DNA from: Streptomyces sp. NBC_01551
GTDB lineage: Bacteria > Actinomycetota > Actinomycetes > Streptomycetales > Streptomycetaceae
NCBI RefSeq assembly: GCF_026339935.1
Contig: NZ_JAPEPX010000001.1
Location: 2,090,501 to 2,154,500 of the forward strand
Length of the DNA stretch: 64,000 nt
Reading direction: 5' to 3'
Part shown: piece by piece, positions 18,339 to 27,111 of the stretch
Position numbering within the stretch: position 1 is the first letter of the stretch
How the letters are laid out: every line of letters begins with the position of its first letter
Program-made: the position numbers and the translations under genes
Notes under the pieces: generated by a model
What the model was told of the DNA's origin: nothing
Databases searched by the model: none
The model's input: only the letters and a program-made list of their open reading frames with translations

Positions 18339-19667
18339 ATGGCGAACTTCGCCAAGCCGAGCGCCCCGCGCTTCAGCGTGGAGGTGTACCAGAACGAGTT
18401 CCTCCCCGAGGGCGGCCGCGACGTCCACGCCATCGTGACGGTCACCTCCACCGGCGGGGCGACCGCGACCCGTGCCGCCGTCCCCGCCCAGGCCGGTGCG
18501 GCCGTCGTGATCATGGTCGACTGCTCCGGTTCCATGGAGTACCCGCCGGACAAGATGCGCGGCGCCCGCGAGGCCACCGCCGCCGCCGTCGACACCCTGC
18601 GCGACGGCACCGCCTTCGCCGTCGTCGCCGGTACCCACGTGGCCAAGGAGGTCTACCCCGGCCAGGGCCGCCTCGCCACCGCGGACCCGGCGACCCGCGC
18701 CCAGGCCAAGGAGGCCCTGCGCGGCCTCAGCGCCGGCGGCGGCACCGCCATCGGCACCTGGCTGCGCCTCGCCGACGGCCTGCTGCGGCAGTCCCCCGCC
18801 GCCATACGGCACGGCATCCTCCTCACCGACGGCCGCAACGAGCACGAGGACCCGGCCGTCCTGCGCGCCACCCTCGACGCCTGCGCGGGCCGTTTCACCT
18901 GCGACGCCCGCGGCGTGGGCACCGACTGGGAGGTCAAGGAGGTCACCGGCATCGCGAGCGCGCTGCTCGGCACCGCCGACATCGTCGCCGACCCGGCGCA
19001 CCTCGCCGAGGACTTCACCCGCATGATGGGCAACGCCATGGGCAAGGAGGTCGCGGACGTATCACTGCGCCTGTGGACCCCGGTCGGCGTGGAGATCCAG
19101 TACGTCAAGCAGGTCGCGCCCTCCGTCCAGGACCTGACCGCCCGCCGCGTCGAGGCGGGTCCGCGCGCCGGCGACTACCCGACCGGTTCGTGGGGCGACG
19201 AGTCCCGCGAGTACCACGTGTGCGTACGGGTGCCGGGCGCGGCCGTCGGCCAGGAGATGCTGGCCGCCCGGGCCACGCTCGTCCTGCCCGGAGCCCCGGG
19301 CGAACCGCCGGCCAGCCTCGCCCAGGGACTGGTCCGGGCGGTGTGGACGACCGATCTCGCCGCTTCGACCGCCATCAACCCGCAGGTCGCGCACTACACC
19401 GGACAGGCGGAGCTCGCGCAGGCTATCCAACAGGGCCTGGAAGCCCGCAAACTGGGTGATGTCGACGGCGCCACGGCCAAGCTCGGCCGTGCCGTGCAGC
19501 TCGCGTCCGCGTCGGGGAACGCGGACACGGCCAAGTTGCTCGCGAAGGTGGTGGACGTCGTGGACGCGGCGGCGGGTACTGTGCGGCTGAAAGCGAAGGT
19601 CGCGGATGCCGACGAGATGACTCTTGAAACGCGTTCGACCCAGACCGTCCGAGTGAAGAAGACCTGA
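18339..19667 (+). CDS. von Willebrand factor type A domain protein
   Basis: A 442-residue cytosolic protein. The VWA domain (~55-230) keeps the MIDAS metal site: 'MVDCSGSMEY' (Asp61, Ser63, Ser65), the Thr of 'GGGTAIG' and the Asp of 'LLTDGRNEHED'. The C-terminal half is beta-rich followed by a helical tail ending 'RSTQTVRVKKT'. There is no signal peptide. GGAG precedes ATG 18339 by eight nucleotides. VWA proteins mediate metal-dependent protein-protein contacts; in this operon it may present substrates to the kinase/phosphatase pair. That role is inference; the fold assignment is firm. Confidence 0.85.
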   Translation: MANFAKPSAPRFSVEVYQNEFLPEGGRDVHAIVTVTSTGGATATRAAVPAQAGAAVVIMVDCSGSMEYPPDKMRGAREATAAAVDTLRDGTAFAVVAGTHVAKEVYPGQGRLATADPATRAQAKEALRGLSAGGGTAIGTWLRLADGLLRQSPAAIRHGILLTDGRNEHEDPAVLRATLDACAGRFTCDARGVGTDWEVKEVTGIASALLGTADIVADPAHLAEDFTRMMGNAMGKEVADVSLRLWTPVGVEIQYVKQVAPSVQDLTARRVEAGPRAGDYPTGSWGDESREYHVCVRVPGAAVGQEMLAARATLVLPGAPGEPPASLAQGLVRAVWTTDLAASTAINPQVAHYTGQAELAQAIQQGLEARKLGDVDGATAKLGRAVQLASASGNADTAKLLAKVVDVVDAAAGTVRLKAKVADADEMTLETRSTQTVRVKKT

Positions 19668-19714
19668 GAAGAAGACCTGACGCGATGACGCAGGGTGAAG
19701 GGGGAAGGGCCGAC

Positions 19715-20833
19715 ATGCCGACCTGCCCGAACGGGCACCACTCGGGTTCCGACGACTGGTGCGAGGTCTGCGGCCACCGCATGGCTGCCTCTTCCCCTGC
19801 CCCCGCCGCCACGGGGGCTCCCGCGGCGCCGTCGTACGGTTACGGCTTTCCTCCCACCGCGGGCGAGCCGACCGCCCAGGCCGAGCTCTGCCCGCAGTGC
19901 CGGACCCCGCGCGAGGCCATGGCCCCGTTCTGCGAGGAGTGCCGGTACAACTTCCTGACGCGTACGGCGACCTCGTACACGCCGCTCGCCCCGGAACCCG
20001 GCATGGGGACCGGCGGCGGCCCGGGTGCGGGCGCGGGCATCGCCCCGCCACCGCCGCCGCCCGCACCGCCGGTGGCGCCCCCCGCACCGCCCGCGCCTCC
20101 GGTTCCGCCCGCGTACTCCCAGGACCACTTCGAGTACCAGGGATCCCGTCCCTCCCGGGTCAACCGGCCGGCCGAGCCGCTGCAGCGCGAGGACGACTGG
20201 CTGCTCCCGCCCCCGGCGCACGAGCAGCACCAGCAGCCCCACTACCAGCAGCAGCCCCCGCCGCCGCCCGCGCAGCAGGAGTACCAGCAGCCGGAGTACC
20301 AGCAGCCTGCGCAGCACCAGGAGTACGCGCCCGCGCAGCAGCAGCCCGCGTACGAGCGGCCGGAGTACGAGCAGCCGGAGTACGAGCAGCCCCGCCGGCA
20401 GCACGAGTCCTTCCCGTCCCAGGGCGGCGGCTCCTGGAGTGCGACGATCGGACCCGACCGCTCGTACTTCATGGCGATGATGCAGCGCAGCGGCCCGGAC
20501 GCGGCAGGGCTCAACCTGCCGGCGTACTCCCCGGAACTCCGCCTTCCGCTCGCCGGCGGCCAGATCACCATCGGCCGCCGCCGCGCCTCCACGGGCGAGT
20601 CCCCGGACGTCGACCTGTCGGTGCCGCCGGAGGACCCGGGCGTCTCGCACCAGCACGCGGTGCTGGTCCAGCAGCCCGACGGCAGCTGGGCGGTGGTGGA
20701 CCAGAACTCCACCAACGGCACCACCATCAACGGCGGCGAGGAGCCGATCCAGCCCTACGTACCGGTCCCGCTCACCGACGGCGACCGCGTCCACGTCGGC
20801 GCCTGGACCACCATCACCATCCGGCGCGGCTAG
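19715..20833 (+). CDS. FHA-domain protein with zinc ribbons
   Basis: A 372-residue protein. Two zinc ribbons lie at the N-terminus (Cys4...Cys16/Cys19, and Cys59/62/73/76). A long Pro/Gln/Tyr-rich linker with 'YQQPEYQQP'-type repeats leads to a C-terminal FHA domain at ~275-372. The phosphothreonine-binding residues are present: Gly-Arg in 'TIGRRR', Ser-His in 'VSHQHAV' and 'NSTNGTTIN'. It should bind phosphothreonine peptides, probably phosphorylated by the kinase of the operon, in the manner of GarA with mycobacterial PknG. I chose ATG 19715 because a GGGGGAAGGG Shine-Dalgarno precedes it; ATG 19685 would add ten residues. Its stop overlaps the opposite gene's stop (CTAG). Confidence 0.88.
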   Translation: MPTCPNGHHSGSDDWCEVCGHRMAASSPAPAATGAPAAPSYGYGFPPTAGEPTAQAELCPQCRTPREAMAPFCEECRYNFLTRTATSYTPLAPEPGMGTGGGPGAGAGIAPPPPPPAPPVAPPAPPAPPVPPAYSQDHFEYQGSRPSRVNRPAEPLQREDDWLLPPPAHEQHQQPHYQQQPPPPPAQQEYQQPEYQQPAQHQEYAPAQQQPAYERPEYEQPEYEQPRRQHESFPSQGGGSWSATIGPDRSYFMAMMQRSGPDAAGLNLPAYSPELRLPLAGGQITIGRRRASTGESPDVDLSVPPEDPGVSHQHAVLVQQPDGSWAVVDQNSTNGTTINGGEEPIQPYVPVPLTDGDRVHVGAWTTITIRRG

Positions 20834-21798
20834 TCCGAGTACGACCGGGCCGCCTCCCCCAGGGGCCACACGTAGGGCCCCTGGGGATCGTCGAGCCATG
20901 ACCACTGGCCCTCCGGGGTGACGGTCACCCCGAAGCGCTCGCGCGCCGGGCGGCCCTCGCCGCGCCACAGGTCCAGCGCCTCGCGGGCGTGCAGGGCCCC
21001 GGCGGTCAGCACCAGCATGAACTGGAAGCGCTCGTTCTCCACCAGCTCGTACGGGAGTCCGTACGAGGCCCCGGGCTCGGCGGGCGGCGCGGCCGTGGCC
21101 CCGCGCAGCGGGACGAAGTAGGCCGCGGTGTGCAGGAACCGGCCCTCGGCGAGCTCGGCGTCCCGGACCGTGAGCGCGATCAGCCCGGTCGACAGCGGTG
21201 CCAGGATCCGCGCCCCCGGGCGGCACTGGGCGAGCCAGGCGGGCGGGATCCGCGGCAGCGTGCAGGTCACCAGGATCCGGTCGAAGGGGGCGCGGGAGGG
21301 GCAGCCGCGCGCCCCGTCGCCGGTGACCACCGCCGGCCGGTAGCCGAGCGCGGCCAGGTGCGCCCGCGCGGACTCGGTGATCTCCTCGTCCAGGTCGATC
21401 GTGGTGACGCGCTCGTCGCCGAGCCGGTGGCACAGCAGCGCCGCGTTGTAGCCGGTGCCCGCGCCGATCTCCAGCACGTGGTGGCCGTCGCGCACGTCCA
21501 GGGCGTTCAGCATCTTCGCCATCAGGGAGGGCTGGCTGCTGGAGGAGACCAGCTCGCCGTCACGGAGCCGGGTCGCGAGCGGGGTGTCCGTGTACACGCC
21601 GCGCAGCCAGCGGGCCCGGCGCTCGGGGTCGGGGTCCTCGCCCCACAGCCGCTCGTGGCCGGCGCCGCGGCCGGTCCAGAAGTACGGCACGAAGGCGTGC
21701 CGGGGCACGGCCTCGAAGGCCGCCCGCCAGGCGGGATCGACCAGCACCCCGGCGGCGGTCAGTTCCCGTACCTGGGCGGCGTGCGCGATTTCCCGCAT
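20830..21798 (-). CDS. Protein-L-isoaspartate O-methyltransferase-like enzyme
   Basis: A 322-residue SAM-dependent methyltransferase. The PIMT-type pre-motif is 'SSSSQPSLMAKML'. SAM motif I is 'VLEIGAGTGYNAALL', followed by acidic loop 'TTIDLDEEI' and 'FDRILVTCTLPRIPPAW'. PIMTs repair isoaspartyl damage, but actinobacterial members of this longer form include enzymes that modify peptides, so repair is not certain. The start at 21798 has GAGG eight nucleotides upstream; a further ATG at 21825 would add nine residues but has a poorly spaced ribosome site. It is convergent with the FHA gene, overlapping by four nucleotides. Confidence 0.8.
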   Translation of the reverse strand: MREIAHAAQVRELTAAGVLVDPAWRAAFEAVPRHAFVPYFWTGRGAGHERLWGEDPDPERRARWLRGVYTDTPLATRLRDGELVSSSSQPSLMAKMLNALDVRDGHHVLEIGAGTGYNAALLCHRLGDERVTTIDLDEEITESARAHLAALGYRPAVVTGDGARGCPSRAPFDRILVTCTLPRIPPAWLAQCRPGARILAPLSTGLIALTVRDAELAEGRFLHTAAYFVPLRGATAAPPAEPGASYGLPYELVENERFQFMLVLTAGALHAREALDLWRGEGRPARERFGVTVTPEGQWSWLDDPQGPYVWPLGEAARSYSD

Positions 21799-21920
21799 GT
21801 CGCGTACCTCGGCGTGTGCGCCCATGCCTCCACTGTCCTGCGCCGGGCCCGGGGGTGCGAACGCGCGCGGGCCCCGGCGCGGCCGGGCGCGACCGCCTGC
21901 CGCCGGCCGCCGCGAACGGG

Positions 21921-21932
21921 GGTCCTAGGACC
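21921..21932. promoter_or_regulatory. Palindrome upstream of the globin gene
   Basis: GGTCCTAGGACC is a perfect 12-bp palindrome, followed two bases later by a third half-site GGTCCT. It lies about 36 nt before the globin start and between divergent genes, a position suited to an operator. No regulator can be named. Confidence 0.35.
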
Positions 21933-21968
21933 GGGGTCCTCCGTCCGGGTGTCTGAGACGATGGTCAG

Positions 21969-22373
21969 GTGAATGACATTCCGCGGAGCACGGTCCAGGA
22001 GCAGACCTTCTACGAGCTGGTGGGCGGCGAGGACACCTTCCGCCGGCTGGTCCACCGCTTCTACCAGGGGGTCGCGGAGGACCCGCTGCTGCGCCCCATG
22101 TACCCGGAGGAGGACCTCGGCCCCGCCGAGGAGCGGTTCACGCTGTTCCTGATGCAGTACTGGGGCGGCCCGACCACGTACAGCGAGAACCGCGGCCACC
22201 CGCGGCTGCGGATGCGGCACGCCCCGTTCCAGGTGGACACGGCGGCGCACGACGCGTGGCTGAAGCACATGCGGGTCGCGGTGGACGAGCTGGGCCTGGC
22301 GCCGGAGTACGAGGAGAAGCTGTGGCGCTACCTCACGTACGCGGCCGCCTCGATGATCAACACGGCCGGCTGA
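21969..22373 (+). CDS. glbO: Group II truncated haemoglobin
   Basis: A 134-residue globin of the trHbO class. The proximal His is in 'RLRMRHAPF', the B10-region Tyr in 'LVHRFYQGVAED', 'FLMQYWGGPTTYS' belongs to the E helix and the C-terminal helix ends 'YAAASMINTAG'. These proteins bind oxygen or NO/peroxide and are usually placed in redox protection or oxygen delivery. GTG 21969 fits the usual start of actinobacterial homologues, though its Shine-Dalgarno is poor. It stands alone between a methyltransferase on the other strand and a minus-strand gene. Confidence 0.9.
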   Translation: MNDIPRSTVQEQTFYELVGGEDTFRRLVHRFYQGVAEDPLLRPMYPEEDLGPAEERFTLFLMQYWGGPTTYSENRGHPRLRMRHAPFQVDTAAHDAWLKHMRVAVDELGLAPEYEEKLWRYLTYAAASMINTAG

Positions 22374-22455
22374 ACCGCAAGCGGAACCCCGACCGGAAGG
22401 CCGGCCGGGGGCGGTCGGCCCGCCCGGTCGGCCCGCGCGGGGTCCGCCGGCGCGC

Positions 22456-22528
22456 GGCCGGACCTGGAGCGGCCGGAACTGGACCGGCCGGACCTACACC
22501 GGCAACCTAGACCGGCCGGACCTGGAGC
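22456..22528 (+). repeat. 15-bp tandem repeat, five copies
   Basis: Units based on GGCCGGACCTGGAGC start at 22456, 22471, 22486, 22501 (13-bp, degenerate) and 22514. The array straddles the stop codon (22507-22509) of the minus-strand gene, so the last codons of that gene derive from the repeat. Confidence 0.85.
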
Positions 22529-23229
22529 GCGCCCAGCCCGCCGACCCGGCCCGGGCGGCGCGTGGCGATGGAGCCGTACGGGGTGCGCAGCCGCAGCCAG
22601 CCCCCGGAGGCCAGCAGCGCCACCGGCTCGGGGCCCCCGGCAGCCGGGGCCCCGGCTGCCGCGGAGGCGACGGGCGTCCGGATCGGGCGCAGGAAGCCCA
22701 GGGACTGCGCGGCGTGCACGGCGCGCAGCGGAAGTTCGGTGTCGCCCAGCGTGCGGGACCAGATCTCGCGGCCGATGCGGTCGCGCTCGGACCGGGTCCG
22801 GTGCTGCGGGGGCAGGGCCTCGTCACGGGCCCGGAATTCGGCGACGGCGGCGGCCACGGCGCCCCTGATGGCCTCGTCGGCGGGCAGCCCCGGCACCTGT
22901 CGCCAGCCGCCGCGCGGCGGCAGCACCCCGGCCCAGGGCGGGCCGGTGACCGGCCCGGGCACGACGGCGCCCGCGGCGGCCTCGTCCACGGACTCCAGCA
23001 GCTCACCGGCGGACACCGTCAGGTCCAGCGGGGTGCCGACGGGCACGGCGAGCCGCACCGTGCGGATGGCCAGCACGTCGAAGGACGGCGGCCGCCCGAA
23101 GACGGCGAGCGCGCCGCCACCCGCCTGGAGGCGAACGGCGGCGGCGCGGTCGTAGTGCACCAGCCGGCCCAGGAAGGCGGCGAGGTCCGCCGCCTCCCCG
23201 GAGTCGGCGAAGTGCAGCTGTCCGGTCAT
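22507..23229 (-). CDS. Conserved hypothetical protein paired with a thioesterase
   Basis: A 240-residue protein I cannot place in a named family. The first half is compact and mixed alpha/beta ('LVHYDRAAAVRLQAGGGALA'), and the second half contains an Arg/Glu-rich helix ('HRTRSERDRIGREIWSRTLG'). There is no signal peptide, membrane segment or obvious catalytic motif. Its start codon overlaps the thioesterase stop (ATGA), so the two are co-translated. The C-terminal residues run into a 15-bp tandem repeat array, and the reading frame ends within a repeat unit. Confidence 0.8.
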   Translation of the reverse strand: MTGQLHFADSGEAADLAAFLGRLVHYDRAAAVRLQAGGGALAVFGRPPSFDVLAIRTVRLAVPVGTPLDLTVSAGELLESVDEAAAGAVVPGPVTGPPWAGVLPPRGGWRQVPGLPADEAIRGAVAAAVAEFRARDEALPPQHRTRSERDRIGREIWSRTLGDTELPLRAVHAAQSLGFLRPIRTPVASAAAGAPAAGGPEPVALLASGGWLRLRTPYGSIATRRPGRVGGLGALQVRPV

Positions 23230-23690
23230 GCCGCGAGGCGCCCTTCCGAGGCCTTGGCGCTCTGCGGCGTGTCGAGGTACTCCTCCAGGAAGCCCCGCTC
23301 CTCGGCCGTGATGCGGCGGGGCCGCCCCTCGGCGAGGTTGTAGGGCACGACCACGGTCTCGGCACGCACGTAGACCGTCTCCGGCCTGTCCGCGGTCGCC
23401 TCGTCCTTGACCTCGTAGCGGATGGTCAGGGACGCGGCGCCTATCCGGGTCACCCAGGACTCGATGAGCACCGGCTCGTGACGGTGCACGAGGGGCAGCT
23501 TGTAGTCGATCTCGTGGCGGGCGACGACGGAGCCGCCCGTGAAGGACTCGCTGCCCTCTCCCGGCGCCAGGCGGAACATGAAGTCGATCCGCGCCTCCTC
23601 CAGGTAGCGGAGGAAGACGACGTTGTTGACGTGCCCGAAGGCATCCATGTCCGCCCAGCGGAGGGGGCACCGGTATTGGTGTCTGGCCAT
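23226..23690 (-). CDS. Acyl-CoA thioesterase (hotdog fold)
   Basis: A 154-residue 4HBT/FadM-type thioesterase that hydrolyses acyl-CoA to free acid and CoA. The active-site motif 'WADMDAFGHVNNVVFLRYLE' is complete, with the catalytic Asp and the His-Val-Asn-Asn turn on the hotdog helix; a later 'ARHEIDYKLPL' is also typical. It lies just downstream of ettA on the same strand (10-bp gap), and its stop overlaps the next gene. Size is normal for the family. Substrate chain length cannot be read from sequence. Confidence 0.88.
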   Translation of the reverse strand: MARHQYRCPLRWADMDAFGHVNNVVFLRYLEEARIDFMFRLAPGEGSESFTGGSVVARHEIDYKLPLVHRHEPVLIESWVTRIGAASLTIRYEVKDEATADRPETVYVRAETVVVPYNLAEGRPRRITAEERGFLEEYLDTPQSAKASEGRLAA

Positions 23691-23700
23691 GGTCTTCGAC

Positions 23701-25365
<1,665 letters not shown>

Positions 25366-25557
25366 GAGAAACCGTCCGGCAAATCGATGGTGGGCAGATA
25401 CACCCCATCTTGCCTGACGTCCATCCCTCGGGGGAAACCCGAATGGTCCCGGGGCCCTGACCTGCACACCGACCGCAGGGGGCCTGACGATCGCGGCCGT
25501 CGTCGCGCTCCGGGCCCGTTCTCGCAGGTGACGGGCCCTGGCGGCCGCCTCCGGACA

Positions 25558-25588
25558 CCCGGGCCCTGCCTGGTAGGCGGGGCCCGGG
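25558..25588 (-). terminator. Terminator after the OmpA-like gene
   Basis: CCCGGGCCC pairs perfectly with GGGCCCGGG around a 13-nt loop, nine nucleotides beyond the end of the OmpA-like gene and upstream of ettA. Confidence 0.75.
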
Positions 25589-25596
25589 CTGCCAGG

Positions 25597-26070
25597 TCAC
25601 GGCCTGAGGTGCGCGACCAGGAACACCACCCGGCGGTTCTCGCGGCGCTCCGTCTCGCCCGCCGGGACCGGGTGCACGAGGTCGGCGGCGCCGGCGGCGG
25701 CGGTGAAGATCGAGGTTCCGCGCAGATCGGCCACGGTCGCCGGCGGGGTGATGCCCGACGCCTGGAGGCGCAGGACGATCTGCCGGAAGAGCCATGCGGC
25801 GGCGGCGTCGGCGCGGCGCCGGCTCGCGTTGCGTTCGCTCTCGCGCCGCTGCTCGGGGGTCAGTCCCGGGGTGTCGTCCCGGTCGGAGTGGCCGACGACG
25901 GTGATCACGCAGGCCTGGCCGTCGAACTCCTCCGCGTTGGCCGCACGGTCCGCTACCTCCAGGTTGACCGCGTCCACGGCCGCCTGGGGCCGGGTCGCCA
26001 GGACGGCGCCGAAGTCGTACTGCCCCGCCCCGTAGCCCGGGATGGGGATCTCCGCCTCGAACTTGATCAT
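25597..26070 (-). CDS. Small OmpA-like domain protein without signal peptide
   Basis: A 157-residue protein. The OmpA C-terminal-like core is seen in 'TVVGHSDRDDTPGL' followed by a Glu/Arg-rich helix 'ERNASRRRADAAAAWLFRQI' and 'RRENRRVVFLVAHLRP'; this is the strand-helix-helix-strand pattern of peptidoglycan-associated domains. There is neither a signal peptide nor a lipobox, so peptidoglycan binding outside the cell is doubtful. AAGGAG precedes the ATG with good spacing. The gene is isolated, with its own terminator downstream. Such minimal cytosolic versions are sometimes found beside phage-tail-like or contractile systems, but none is present here. Confidence 0.7.
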   Translation of the reverse strand: MIKFEAEIPIPGYGAGQYDFGAVLATRPQAAVDAVNLEVADRAANAEEFDGQACVITVVGHSDRDDTPGLTPEQRRESERNASRRRADAAAAWLFRQIVLRLQASGITPPATVADLRGTSIFTAAAGAADLVHPVPAGETERRENRRVVFLVAHLRP

Positions 26071-26195
26071 GGTGGCTCCTTGGTGGATGCTGCGTCCGCT
26101 CCACCTTCCGCCGGGTTCCCGGGGGACGCACGGGCAAGGTCCGTCGCGGCGGGGTGGCGCCGGAGTCAGGACCCCTACCGCTTGGAGGCAGCACC

Positions 26196-26819
26196 GTGGG
26201 CGACACCCTGCTCGCGCTCAGCGTCGCGATAGTCGGCGTGACGGGCACGCTGTTCGCACCCGTCCTGTCCCACCGGCTTCTCGCGCGCGTCCAGTCCGAC
26301 CAGTTCGAGCGCCAGGAACGGATGACCAACGCCCAGTGGCTGCGCGAGCAGCAGGCCATCGAGCTGGACAAACGGCGCGGTTGCTACGTCACCGCCAACT
26401 CCGGCTACCGCCGCTACCGCGTCGAGCTGATGAACTACCTGTGGCTCGTCCACAAGGGGGAGACCACCGCGCAAGGGCGGGCGGACCTGGGGGACGCCCG
26501 GCACGCGATGCACGCGTCCTTCGCCGAGGCCCAGATGGTCGCGTCCGATGCCGTACTGGAGGAACTGGACTCGCTGGCCCAAGCCCTCGCGCACGCGTAC
26601 GACCGGGTCATGCGCCTGGAGGACGGCACCCCCGCACCGGACGGCTCGTTCGAGGACGTACAGGCCACGCTCCTGCGCATCAACGACGCGTGGATCGTCA
26701 TGCGCAGCGCGATGCGGGCCGACCTGGGGCTGGATTCGGGAGCGGGGGGCCGCTCCTCGGTCGCCCCCGACGACGCCCCGGCCGCCGCGGACCTGCCCGC
26801 GGCGGCCGAGGAGCGCTGA
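26196..26819 (+). CDS. Hypothetical protein with one N-terminal membrane helix
   Basis: A 207-residue protein of unknown function. Residues ~4-22 form one hydrophobic helix ('LLALSVAIVGVTGTLFAPVL'). The remainder is a soluble helical domain rich in Arg, Glu and Gln, with a disordered Ala/Pro tail. It is probably a membrane-tethered cytosolic protein. GTG 26196 has TTGGAGG at 7-nt spacing, so I take it over the longer upstream start at 26154. It stands alone between two minus-strand genes. Confidence 0.75.
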   Translation: MGDTLLALSVAIVGVTGTLFAPVLSHRLLARVQSDQFERQERMTNAQWLREQQAIELDKRRGCYVTANSGYRRYRVELMNYLWLVHKGETTAQGRADLGDARHAMHASFAEAQMVASDAVLEELDSLAQALAHAYDRVMRLEDGTPAPDGSFEDVQATLLRINDAWIVMRSAMRADLGLDSGAGGRSSVAPDDAPAAADLPAAAEER

Positions 26820-26850
26820 GCCGGCCCCTCCTCGGACCCGGGCCCCGGGA

Positions 26851-27009
26851 TCAGGCGCGGGCAGCCAGGTTCCAGCCGCTGTCGGCGCCCGATCCGGCGC
26901 CGGCGCCGGCTCCGGTGGCGTTCCAGCCGCTGTCGAAGGACAGGGCCGCGGACGGGGCGGGGGACGCGGTGACCGCTACGGCGGCCCGGGACGAGTTCAC
27001 AGACGGCAC
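26851..27009 (-). CDS. Possible small protein with duplicated Ser-Gly-Trp-Asn motif
   Basis: A 52-residue frame begins at GTG 27009 (an internal GTG at 27000 is also possible). Third-position G+C is very high, as in real genes here. The sequence contains 'FDSGWNATG' and again 'ADSGWNLAARA', separated by a Gly/Ala run. A stop codon just upstream of the start and a weak Shine-Dalgarno make the exact start unsure. A TACAGT hexamer on the minus strand near 27054 could be a -10. It occupies the 292-bp gap between two genes in which nothing else is visible. I do not recognise it. Confidence 0.45.
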   Translation of the reverse strand: MPSVNSSRAAVAVTASPAPSAALSFDSGWNATGAGAGAGSGADSGWNLAARA

Positions 27010-27111
27010 CAGCTAACTCTTCACAAGCTTCATGATCATCAATCTGGCATCACTGTAGGGAAGCCTGCCGGTCCGGGTCGACCGTGGGACGAGACTTCGT
27101 CACGTTCTGAC

